From an uncultured Bacteroidales bacterium (GTDB taxonomy: Bacteria > Bacteroidota > Bacteroidia > Bacteroidales > Paludibacteraceae), in assembly GCA_903911085.1 (NCBI GenBank), contig CAIWCC010000268.1:1-53625 (forward strand): a stretch of DNA of 53,625 nucleotides. The letters run 5' to 3'. Below, in pieces: positions 41,901 to 49,211 of the stretch; positions within the stretch are counted from its first letter, which is position 1, and each line of letters begins with the position of its first letter. The notes beneath the pieces are model-generated. The model did not search any database. It was not told where the DNA came from and saw nothing but the letters and a program-made list of their open reading frames with translations. Position numbers and translations under genes: made by a program.

Positions 41901-44900
41901 TATAAAGATCAACAAAGAAGATATATCGCTAACTTATAAGTTCCCGATGGCAACCGATCCTGAACAAACCTATCAATTCAGGGCTAGAACTGTATGTGCT
42001 GGTAATGTTTACAACGAAACTGCCACAATTGATGTAATAAAGGACATGAAAAAACCTTTATCAATGGGACTTCCATCTCCATCAAATGGAATTTTAACTC
42101 CTGAAACTGAGGTGTCGGTTACATTCAATGAAAATATACAAGCCGAAAAGATAGCTACAACCGATATCCAAGTTTATGGTGTTTTAAATGGCTTTACCGA
42201 AAAAGACAATGTAGGATTAGCGTTTGACGGCACTCAAAAAGCATTTACAGAATTGCCTTTGAACCTACAAAGTAGCTCATTTACAGTTGAAGGAAAATTC
42301 TTGGCTAATACTGGCAATACCATTGGTAACATATTCAGTATAGGCGAAGGAGAAAATAAGGTTGCTTTACAAATGATTGGTAATGATTTGAAGGTTATTG
42401 CTGGTAGTTTCACAAAACAAACCACATTGAGTGCCGATGCCAATTTCCAATACTTTGGCTTGACCTATAATGCAACTAGCAAAAGCTTATCATTGATGCT
42501 TTGGAGTCTTATCAACAAAGACAAAACAACAATCTTTACTGAAACATTAGCCAATGGAATTGCCCCAGTTGGACGACTTACAATCGGCGAAAACTTTAAA
42601 GGTGCGTTACGTCAAATAAGTGTATGGAGCGAAGAACGCACATACCCAACCATTAATGACAGCAGGTCTAAATCAAAAACTGGTAAAGAAATGAATTTAG
42701 TAGGATATTGGGCAATGGATGAGGGTTATGGAACATTAGCTGCCGACAAAGCACGTGGTCGTAACTTAACTGTAGGAAGTTCATGGTTTATCACTCCTAT
42801 GGGTTTGGCTGCTACATTATCTGGGTCTAACCAAATAATTGCAAAATCGAGTCACATCTCGCTTACAACCGAAAATGACTTTGGACTAGAATTCTGGTTC
42901 CGTGGAGCTGCCGATCAAAAAAACACCACAATTTATTCATGTGTTGGTGATACAGTAGCACGCAAAAACCTTTCGGTAGCATTTAATTCAATTGGTAATT
43001 TGACTCTTGCAACCAATGGAAACTCATTTATAATACCTTCGGGAGTAGTTCTGGATAATAATTGGCATCATTTTGCCTTCGGTGTAATGCGTGGTGGAAA
43101 TGCCAATGCCTACATTGATGGAATTCAAAAATTTCAAACTTCTGCAACTAACATTGGTGGTATGGAATGCGATTCAATCACTCTTGGCGCATTGCGTTCA
43201 ATAGCAATTGGTGCTACAAAACCTACCATCACAAAAAGATTTAAAGGTTGGATGGATGAAGTGAGAATTTGGAATAATGCCATAAGTACTGAGAATGTAA
43301 AATTGAATCTACATTCAAAATTAACTGGAAATGAAACCGGATTGATAGCTTATTATCCATTCGAAAAACAAAATAGTTTAGGAGATGTAGTTTATAGCTT
43401 AGCTGATGCTTCAATACCTGCATTTAGTACCATGAAAAATGGTGGTAATGCTGTTGGCGATACTTTGAACTATTCCAATAATACTCCAGCAATTAAAGTT
43501 GCACGTACAAGAGTTAAAGTAGGTTCTAGTTTCACTGCGTCCGACAACAAAATCATTATTAATATCATTGAAGATGCCGATAGAATTGAAAATTGCGTAT
43601 TGGAATTTGAAATGGACAGAATAATGGATTTGAATTCTAACCGACTGGCTTCTCCTATAAAATGGTCAGCGTTTGTGAATATGAATCGTCTGAAATGGGA
43701 AACAGAAACTGTTAACTTAACCAAAGAAGTATTGGCGCCATTGACATTCGAAGCAGTGATTTCTAATAGTTCTGGAAAATATGAAAACTTTGTAGTTACA
43801 GGTCTTCCAAGTTGGTTGTCTGTTAATAAAACGCAAGGAACACTAAGTCCATTGAACAAGACTACATTGGTATTTACAGTTGATAACTCTACAAATATTG
43901 GTTCTTATGAATGCGACATACGTTTGACAGGAAGCAAAAACATTGATGAGATTTTACCAGTGAGATTAAAGGTTACTGGGCCACGACCAAATTGGGCAGT
44001 AAATCCATACAATTATGAATCGACAATGAATGTGATTGGTAAAATAACAATTGAAGGTGTTTATCAAGAAGATCCAGAAGATATGTTGGCAGCATTCAAA
44101 GGTTCTGAGTGTGTTGGTATTGCAAGTCCTATATTCGACAAAACTCAAAATAGCTATATATTATATATGGATATTTATGGAAACAATTCTGAAAATACGC
44201 CGCTTACCTTTAGTTTATGGGATGCTGGAACAGGCAGAATCTATCCAGGAGTGGAAGTAGGTAAAACAATCAATTACACTGCTTCAGCTATTGTTGGAGA
44301 TGTAATTACCCCTCAAATTTTCAATGCTACCGACAAAGTAGAACAACAATTGAATTTAAAACAAGGCTGGAATTGGATTTCAACCAATGTAACAAGCACT
44401 CTGCCCACTTTGATAACTCAGTTCAAAACAGGAATTGAAACAGCAGGTATTCAGTTAAAATCACAAACTGGATATATTGATTATGCTAACAATTTATGGA
44501 CTGGAAATGACTTTAACTTGAATCAAACTTCAATGTATATGGTCAAAACAAATCAAGCCAAAACCATCAAAATGGTAGGTGCTACAGCTAAAGCAGCAAG
44601 TTTATCAATGGTAATAAACCCACTTTGGAACTGGATAGGTTATGTTCCACAATTTGTATCTCCAGTTAAAGATGCTTTGGGTGGTCTTGCTGCCAAAGAT
44701 GGTGACCAAATAAAGGGTCAGATTGGATTTGCTAGCTACTCTGGAGGTAAATGGTATGGTAGCTTACAATACTTGACACCTGGAATTGGATATTTGTATT
44801 ATTCAAAAAATAGTGCTCCAAGTACTTTCAATTATCCATCGCAGTACATTTCAATGTCGAAAGTTGCAAAACAAAGCGAAGTTGCAGAAAATATGCGTTG

Positions 44901-45489
44901 GTCAGTTGATGCTAATAAATATCAAATGAGCATGACTGTTACTTGTGTTACTTCTATCAACAACAAGGAAGTTGCTAATAGCGATATGCAAGTTGCAGTG
45001 TTTGTTGGTGACGAATGTCGTGGAACTGCTTCGCTGAAATACGTTGATAGTTACAACAGATATATGGCATTTATGATGGTATGGGGTAACTTGGACGATG
45101 TGAACAAAAAAATCACATTCAAAAGCTTTAACACTACCAATAACCAAGAACTAAGTCTGTCTGAACAATCGCTTACTTATACGCCCGACAATATTGTTGG
45201 TTCACCAGTAACGCCCTATCAGATTAACTTTATGGTGGCTGGCAATAACGTTGTGAACATGGATAATCTTAAATTGTATCCAAATCCTGTAAGTGATATG
45301 TTACATTTCGATTGCAACACCAATGGAATTGAAAAAGTTGAAGTGATTGATAATTTAGGTCGTCAATTAATTAGTTACACTCAAGTGAACAAGAACACAA
45401 TTAATGTTAGCAATTTGGTTCCTGGTGTGTACACACTTCGAATTAAATACAACGGAAATGTGACCAATCATATATTTGTTAGAAAGTAA
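35971..45489 (+). CDS. Giant T9SS-secreted LamG/FN3 protein 3 (3172 aa)
   Basis: This is the third member of the giant family. The signal peptide begins MKTLQ, with a Lys-rich n-region, a hydrophobic core at about 31-43 and likely cleavage after ILA (49). FN3-like domains (about 197-607), LamG 1 (657-847; DEMRLWNSEL, GYWQMDEG) and a carboxypeptidase-regulatory-like domain follow. The middle region has RDPPGSNSF near 1387 and CPYE at 1761. Here it departs most from giants 1 and 2: the Ser/Thr-rich segment near 1430-1490 is different (GIGIESSSSLSGSKTTTET), a second Ser/Thr-rich segment appears (TRTSTSTSTAEE), and a loop of about 20 residues after the YFSVDV motif is missing. LamG 2 (2085-2250), LamG 3 (2277-2467), YGN, GWNWIS and DECRG modules and a T9SS type A sorting domain (3095-3172) match the paralogues. 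It heads the third cassette. Confidence 0.9.
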   Translation: MKTLQVSLLNLISSYKQKSAKSTPSKKCTSYLLCLFTILLLLPTQNILANQPPTDFANYFVVQTDAANPYNAVTVHLIGLDTDGYNERANNFVLSYSTDGKNFIGLIKYDITTSSMDFIKNTGYTYTDSTKEATLRGKIQNINIAYEGQQIYVSFKWYFPQKASGLPITFRLAGSWIKDYDQSKPKPENFTEDKLVTLNTFNPTTLVNPILKTINGTTDSNWFNFAWTSYDASKVTTSLELHSKSDYNSKITGATIANGGAGNLNIKLDVLNKVNSVYPKLVFTSISTDTIIYEKIMPEVQVSGFQYPKISSISFDKCNNKVSLNWSINVPTKVDYNSKTYIYRKSKGVKQYTLLTPSGLANDIFTCDDSNAAFDSVYTYIVRVCPNFLSPTATAFTNEKASNFLPELKDTITITPTRQKIDFSSFTAKGNLAVVNVSAANVVLSWKANWCTNNPNTINIIRKDDLNPLDIFNEPVKGSSLRYVDTKVVNRKKYRYCLVADNGGRIDSSEWVTVLIEDQCKFMKLTTTKGVLNDRVRLSWEIDKPELNKKFVIYRKLYDNNSNLFDYEMIGEKQSSNSIENWEDLSISPGVLYKYKIESYYQPPTGTYITVPSVDSIGDGLGFSQPIGTISGNIVFGSGTSVDSVNVSLDNKNGDQKLYKSLKFSSTDLAQGGTVKLKATKHGCVEKGFTWQAMLQPANRTQTDATIYEMKNEYSIRLDGNIIRVYFSKNLSPVLQLSQDISSISKDRYFQLTVSYNSTSKKLALYIDGVLAINKILTDTYTCKNGIEAKLATSYIANGKNYLGLIDEMRLWNSELTSKDIKNNFDRYLSGSETDLIGYWQMDEGIGGFAFDKSNVSKSYNENHITLKGVESSESVPTPEQLSIKSTTDANGNYLISGVPYKGNGSTYDVTPALGTHEFEPKSQRLFIGGASSEVQSKINFKDISSFEIRGYVYYQNTNYPVEGIQFKVDGVTCTRDNELILSNANGEYIIDVPIGEHKITLFKNGHTFDNNNPTIKLGLSFNFNVKRRDINFSDITKVKLVGRVAGGDVQAAKPIGFNRSTANIGQATVTIQPVIKEKYQLYFTKTVPDNKDQYGKSILTLGNGNLIVKSQAKVNFGGDTINITTDNNSGEFSVMVPPIPMKIINVVATGIDKSKFYLDNQPKIDMQPTITTFDTIHSGMKVVNLDTLQIIDSCIYNQRLNLTYQVPSPVFTIKDKAYTYNAFGDSKLMYEDPNNALNKDSLVLVTKENEVAKYKMGFPIFTQGEYYTFNIEAYESYVHPITKKEDRVPLNGKTFQIENKLRPNSAKTEYALDSLGQYSYTFRAGNPVLTGDYTMGMTATMTYNKTTINWMNNGTIGLRGIVLGGVGSGNGVDFVTKGPDKVIAVLRDPPGSNSFATLQKGTTVTNTNSYKGILKGSNNNKVSANLGFKSNISTGIGVAVDLETEVKAECGIGIESSSSLSGSKTTTETFTMSESISTSSSPDFVGAMADVFIANSSNIGFAKCKQLGIVPNGKIWDFKQTDSYTYIDMGDTTSFRYTQNHIVTKMIPEFRRMRESILKNIVKAPQTNYSSYNTSYKPTDPGFGTNGTYTWVKPTIVPKLMIDSVQFFTNQINNWENIIRRNEMEKLWAAGKSPIGNDSETKYDRTNLSIDAGVVLNKSVTRTSTSTSTAEETFELKFVTNTEAGVTVNDFGVTKTSEKSVGGGFETSQGKTTEKTVSYGYTLQDGDAGNYFSVDVYIPTTAVGREGGPIFVTRGGASSCPYEKGDTTVYYVNASNKSELLSTPTVQIEKPGLEVLVPTVGGISSGKQASFELVLQNLSSSSTASWLQLSVDPASNPHGAIISIDGTPLTAPRLFLVTSTPMHKIARISQSSTDDLDFKNLRFVLSSPCQSSINASALVSAEFVPSCSDLTLQIDDRTLNSATGSNLTVILKDFDKTYKNFGGIRLQYKGINDLNWSLAKEFVLDTTIMKPLSKDYIKINKEDISLTYKFPMATDPEQTYQFRARTVCAGNVYNETATIDVIKDMKKPLSMGLPSPSNGILTPETEVSVTFNENIQAEKIATTDIQVYGVLNGFTEKDNVGLAFDGTQKAFTELPLNLQSSSFTVEGKFLANTGNTIGNIFSIGEGENKVALQMIGNDLKVIAGSFTKQTTLSADANFQYFGLTYNATSKSLSLMLWSLINKDKTTIFTETLANGIAPVGRLTIGENFKGALRQISVWSEERTYPTINDSRSKSKTGKEMNLVGYWAMDEGYGTLAADKARGRNLTVGSSWFITPMGLAATLSGSNQIIAKSSHISLTTENDFGLEFWFRGAADQKNTTIYSCVGDTVARKNLSVAFNSIGNLTLATNGNSFIIPSGVVLDNNWHHFAFGVMRGGNANAYIDGIQKFQTSATNIGGMECDSITLGALRSIAIGATKPTITKRFKGWMDEVRIWNNAISTENVKLNLHSKLTGNETGLIAYYPFEKQNSLGDVVYSLADASIPAFSTMKNGGNAVGDTLNYSNNTPAIKVARTRVKVGSSFTASDNKIIINIIEDADRIENCVLEFEMDRIMDLNSNRLASPIKWSAFVNMNRLKWETETVNLTKEVLAPLTFEAVISNSSGKYENFVVTGLPSWLSVNKTQGTLSPLNKTTLVFTVDNSTNIGSYECDIRLTGSKNIDEILPVRLKVTGPRPNWAVNPYNYESTMNVIGKITIEGVYQEDPEDMLAAFKGSECVGIASPIFDKTQNSYILYMDIYGNNSENTPLTFSLWDAGTGRIYPGVEVGKTINYTASAIVGDVITPQIFNATDKVEQQLNLKQGWNWISTNVTSTLPTLITQFKTGIETAGIQLKSQTGYIDYANNLWTGNDFNLNQTSMYMVKTNQAKTIKMVGATAKAASLSMVINPLWNWIGYVPQFVSPVKDALGGLAAKDGDQIKGQIGFASYSGGKWYGSLQYLTPGIGYLYYSKNSAPSTFNYPSQYISMSKVAKQSEVAENMRWSVDANKYQMSMTVTCVTSINNKEVANSDMQVAVFVGDECRGTASLKYVDSYNRYMAFMMVWGNLDDVNKKITFKSFNTTNNQELSLSEQSLTYTPDNIVGSPVTPYQINFMVAGNNVVNMDNLKLYPNPVSDMLHFDCNTNGIEKVEVIDNLGRQLISYTQVNKNTINVSNLVPGVYTLRIKYNGNVTNHIFVRK

Positions 45490-45505
45490 GTGATGGAAAT
45501 ACAAA

Positions 45506-45542
45506 AGTAGAACAAGTGGCTTCCAAAACCACTTGTTCTACT
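45506..45542 (+). terminator. Strong hairpin after giant gene 3
   Basis: AGTAGAACAAGTGG (45506-45519) pairs perfectly with 45529-45542, with loop CTTCCAAAA. A T run comes only 14 bases later (45555-45561). Stem and loop are homologous to the hairpin at 10108-10148, with two compensated base-pair changes. The next gene starts 69 nt on without a clear promoter. Confidence 0.72.
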
Positions 45543-45611
45543 GTGTTTCAAACACTTTTTTGATAGCATTTATATTTTCAAATACTAAAACTTTTATAAT
45601 TTCATTTCAGT

Positions 45612-47282
45612 ATGAAAAACTATTCTCCAAACACTCTGATTAACAAACCTGGAATTTTATTAATTGTTTCAATCCTTGTTTTTTTACTCAACATCCCCAC
45701 TTATGCCAATAATATTAGCATAAATAATATACGTATTACTGGGCAAAACACAGAGGCTGGAGTAAATAATTCAGCCAATTTCTCGCAAATCCAATTCGAT
45801 ATTAGTTGGGAGAACTCATGGAGGAAAGACCTAACTGGAGCTAACTATGCGGCACCTTATAATTACGATGCAGCATGGATATTTATCAAATATCGCATTG
45901 CAGGTGGAGTATGGCAACATGCAACACTTAATACAACAGGCAATTCTGTTCCTGCTGGAAGTGTCATTTCTATTGCGTCCGACAAAAAGGGAGCTTTTAT
46001 GTATAGAAGTAGCAATGGCACAGGTACTAATAATTGGACTGGCACACAACTCCGCTGGTACTACAATTTGGATGGTGTAACCGATGACGCAAATATTGAA
46101 GTAAATGTTTATGCTATAGAAATGGTATTTGTACCACAAGGAAGTTTTTATGTAGGAGACGGTAACACCGATTCAAAACAATTTAACACAACAAGTACTA
46201 CTATAACTCCCTACCAAATAACAAGTGAATCAGTACCTTCAACCTTAGGTGGAAATACAGTTGGAAATATGCGAAATAGCAATAATGTAGGAACTGGCGC
46301 TGATGATTTTAACAACACTACTACCAAATCTCTTTTAGCTTCTTTCCCCAAAGGATTCAATGCATTTTATTGTATGAAATATGAATTAACACAACAGGCG
46401 TATGTCAATTTTTTAAACACACTTACCTACACTCAGCAAGTTACAAGAACGGCATATTTACCAAATAAAGCAGCAGGAACTGCTGCTTTATCAAATTCTT
46501 ACAGAAATGGAATTCAAATTATGACACCTGGTGTAAGCGCTACTACACCAGCAGTATATGCTTGCAATTACACTGATGATACAAATTACAACAATAGCGA
46601 TGATGGGCAAAACATAGCTTGCAATTATTTAGAATGGCAAGATTTGGCTGCTTATTATGATTGGAGTGGGTTACGCCCCATGACTGAGTTAGAATATGAA
46701 AAAGCTTGTCGTGGTTCTTTAGCCTCTGTTGACGGTGAATATGCATGGGGCACAACCAATATATATGCAATTACCGACGTATCAAACCCTGGCGACAATA
46801 ATGAAATAAGTACAAATGTAGGAAAGAATAGTAGTTATAACAATAATATAGTTGGCAATGGTCCATTACGTGTGGGTGTATTTGCAACTGCTACTGCAAC
46901 TCGCGAAGTGGCGGGTGCTGGTTATTACGGCATAATGGAACTAAGTGGTAATCTTTGGGAAACTGCTGTTACAGTGGGCATTGCTGCTGGACGAAGTTTT
47001 ACAGGCAAAAATGGCGATGGAAATCTAAATACCAGTGGTGATGCAAATGTTGACTTTTGGCCAGGCATAAATGGAAATAATACAGCAACTAACGCATGTA
47101 CCGCGTATTCTGTATCTACAGGTATTGGAGTCACCGAGTCAGCAGGTATTGGCGTAAGAGGAGGAGCATTTAACAATGACAAGGCACTTTTGCGAACTTC
47201 TTCAAGAGCTTATGCAGAAGCTAATGATTGTGGAACACGAACTTACAATGTGAGTGGACGTGGTGTTAGAGTGGCTCAATAA
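45612..47282 (+). CDS. Exported FGE-fold (SUMF1-like) protein 1 (556 aa)
   Basis: The signal peptide ends at YA (32). An N-terminal beta domain follows (33-170; FDISWENSWR, WIFIKYR, WQHATL). The C-terminal part (about 170-556) has the fold of formylglycine-generating enzyme: FVPQGSFYVGDG, MKYELTQQAYVNFLN, GLRPMTELEYEKAC, GYYGIMELSGNLWE, IGVRGGAF and a final GRGVRVA. Active FGE has a cysteine pair shortly after the RGGS-like motif; here that segment reads RGGAFNNDKALLRTSSRA with no cysteine, so sulfatase maturation is unlikely. T9SS components GldJ and GldK use the same fold without catalysis. There is no T9SS sorting domain and no lipoprotein cysteine, so it may stay in the periplasm or bind another secreted protein. 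It lies 122 bp after giant 3 and 56 bp before a paralogue, probably in one operon. These genes occur only in cassette 3. Confidence 0.85.
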   Translation: MKNYSPNTLINKPGILLIVSILVFLLNIPTYANNISINNIRITGQNTEAGVNNSANFSQIQFDISWENSWRKDLTGANYAAPYNYDAAWIFIKYRIAGGVWQHATLNTTGNSVPAGSVISIASDKKGAFMYRSSNGTGTNNWTGTQLRWYYNLDGVTDDANIEVNVYAIEMVFVPQGSFYVGDGNTDSKQFNTTSTTITPYQITSESVPSTLGGNTVGNMRNSNNVGTGADDFNNTTTKSLLASFPKGFNAFYCMKYELTQQAYVNFLNTLTYTQQVTRTAYLPNKAAGTAALSNSYRNGIQIMTPGVSATTPAVYACNYTDDTNYNNSDDGQNIACNYLEWQDLAAYYDWSGLRPMTELEYEKACRGSLASVDGEYAWGTTNIYAITDVSNPGDNNEISTNVGKNSSYNNNIVGNGPLRVGVFATATATREVAGAGYYGIMELSGNLWETAVTVGIAAGRSFTGKNGDGNLNTSGDANVDFWPGINGNNTATNACTAYSVSTGIGVTESAGIGVRGGAFNNDKALLRTSSRAYAEANDCGTRTYNVSGRGVRVAQ

Positions 47283-47338
47283 TCAGAATAAAGGATTGAA
47301 TAAATTATTTACTCGTTTCTATTTCATTCTCAAATATC

Positions 47339-48955
47339 ATGAAAAATAGTTTTCAAATGTCAATTATCAATTTAAAAAACAGCATTATTTGTTTTACAAT
47401 ATTGCTTTGCTTGCTTTATAGCAACTCCATATATGCTAATAATATATCAGTCAGTAAAGTAGTAATTTCGAGTAAAAATGTCAGTGCTGGACTAAACAAT
47501 GTGGCCAATTTTAGTATCATTCAGTTTGATATAAGCTGGGAAAATTCTTGGAGGGTTTCTTATGATCGTAAAAATTGGGACGCAGCATGGTTATTTATCA
47601 AATATAGAGCCGAAGGAGGTGCTTGGCAACATGCATACCTCAACAATACTGGTCATACAGCACCTACAGGAAGTACTATTCAAACTGGACTACTATCACC
47701 AAGCAGTGCGTTTAACATTACCGCCAATCCTGGCATGGGTGCATTTATTTATCGAAGCGCCAATGGGAAAGGCTTGTTTTCAAAAACAGGCGTTCAACTA
47801 CGTTGGAATTATGGTGCCAATGCAGTAACAGATGCTGCTCAAGTAGAAATTCAGGTATATGCTATCGAAATGGTGTATGTACCACTAGGAAGTTATTACC
47901 TTGGTACTGAAGGAACGGAAACGAGTGCATTTTATTTAAGCAATAGTTTTTCTCAAACTCCTACATTTCCTGTTACAAGTGAAGCGCAAATAACAGTAAG
48001 TGGGAGCATTAATAATTTATACTATCCTAGTTCAACCTATTCTGGCGACCAAACTGGTAGTCTTGTTGCAGCTTTCCCAAAAGGGTATTCTGCCTATTAT
48101 AGTATGAAATATGAAATTAGTCAACAAGGATATGTCGATTTCTTGAATTCGTTGACACGTGTTCAGCAAAATGCACGAACAGCTACTTCGCTGGTAGTAG
48201 GAACCACAAGTATTACCAATAGATATGTAATGGCTAATACATCAACTTTATCATATCGCAATGGCATTCGTTGCAATGCTACAATTCACACTTCCGACCC
48301 TCTTACATTTTATTGCGATTATGACGGCGATGGTATCGGAGGTGAAAGCACTGATGGTCAAAATATTGCTTGTAATTATCTAAATTGTTCAGATCTACTT
48401 GCCTATCTCGATTGGAGTGGATTGCGCCCTATGACAGAACTAGAATATGAAAAAAGCTGTAAAGGAAATAACTTTCCTCTGAAGAACATTTATGCTTGGG
48501 GAAACACGCTAACAGTGCCCCCAACTACATTGTTAAATCCCGGAACAAGCAATGAAACTTCAAGTACAAATAATGCAAATGCTAACGTAAACGGAGTAAT
48601 AGCTGGCCCAATGCGTGTAGGTGCTTTTGCATCTGCTGCCACAACACCCGAGAGTGCAGGTGCTAGTTATTATGGAATAATGGAACTGAGTGGAAACGTT
48701 ACGGAGCAAACCATTACAATTGGAAATGCTAGCGGAAGAGCTTTTACTGGCATACATGGAAATGGGGTGCTTGACGTTTCGGGCAATGCCAATGTCACAC
48801 TTTGGCCTGTTGCTGGGTTGGGTGCGGGTTTACGAGGCGGAAGTTGGCAACTTATTTCTGGTAGCAATAGGTGTTCCGATCGACAATCTGCAGCACTAAC
48901 TAGTGATGTTAGAGATCAGTACAAAGGAGGACGAGGCGTTCGATTGGCGCCCTAA
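47339..48955 (+). CDS. Exported FGE-fold (SUMF1-like) protein 2 (538 aa)
   Basis: This is a tandem paralogue of the preceding gene. The signal peptide ends at IYA (33). The N-terminal beta domain repeats the pattern FDISWENSWR, WLFIKYR, WQHAYL. The FGE-fold domain runs from about 176 (YVPLGSYYLGTEG) through MKYEISQQGYVDFLNSL, GLRPMTELEYEKSC (about 361), YYGIMELSGNVTE (443) and LRGGSWQLISGSNRCSDRQ (about 498) to a final GRGVRLAP. One cysteine sits near the FGE active-site region, but the usual pair is absent, so catalysis is doubtful. It has no T9SS sorting domain. Sequence identity to its neighbour is highest in the framework motifs, while surface loops differ, which fits a binding scaffold after duplication. 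Confidence 0.85.
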   Translation: MKNSFQMSIINLKNSIICFTILLCLLYSNSIYANNISVSKVVISSKNVSAGLNNVANFSIIQFDISWENSWRVSYDRKNWDAAWLFIKYRAEGGAWQHAYLNNTGHTAPTGSTIQTGLLSPSSAFNITANPGMGAFIYRSANGKGLFSKTGVQLRWNYGANAVTDAAQVEIQVYAIEMVYVPLGSYYLGTEGTETSAFYLSNSFSQTPTFPVTSEAQITVSGSINNLYYPSSTYSGDQTGSLVAAFPKGYSAYYSMKYEISQQGYVDFLNSLTRVQQNARTATSLVVGTTSITNRYVMANTSTLSYRNGIRCNATIHTSDPLTFYCDYDGDGIGGESTDGQNIACNYLNCSDLLAYLDWSGLRPMTELEYEKSCKGNNFPLKNIYAWGNTLTVPPTTLLNPGTSNETSSTNNANANVNGVIAGPMRVGAFASAATTPESAGASYYGIMELSGNVTEQTITIGNASGRAFTGIHGNGVLDVSGNANVTLWPVAGLGAGLRGGSWQLISGSNRCSDRQSAALTSDVRDQYKGGRGVRLAP

Positions 48956-49211
48956 TCTAATCTCTTAAAGCATAAAATCAGCTGGTTACACATTCCAAAA
49001 CCTGTTCTTAATTTCTTATTTATATATAAACAGCTTTTCTATACCAATTGTCTGTCTATAAATTTAGTTTTAGAAATGTTTGGATAAAATGCTTTACAAT
49101 ATAATAGCGATATTAGACTGGATGATAAAAGAAACAAATCACTTTATAAGCAAAAAAATTAAGAACTTAACACAATAGGATATTTTGATATTTCACAATA
49201 TATTGACAATT

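Noticed and set aside
580-45489. Giants as SprB-type gliding adhesins
   Set aside because: Size and T9SS export are similar, but the LamG/FN3 layout, the conserved middle region and the type A sorting domain differ, and no gliding-machinery genes are nearby.
45612-48955. FGE-fold genes as active sulfatase-maturing enzymes
   Set aside because: The cysteine pair needed for catalysis is missing, both are exported, and no sulfatase gene is in the window.
49020-49211. Separate promoter for the eleven-BACON gene
   Set aside because: Several TA-rich stretches are present, but none fits TAnnTTTG with a -33 element at the right spacing.
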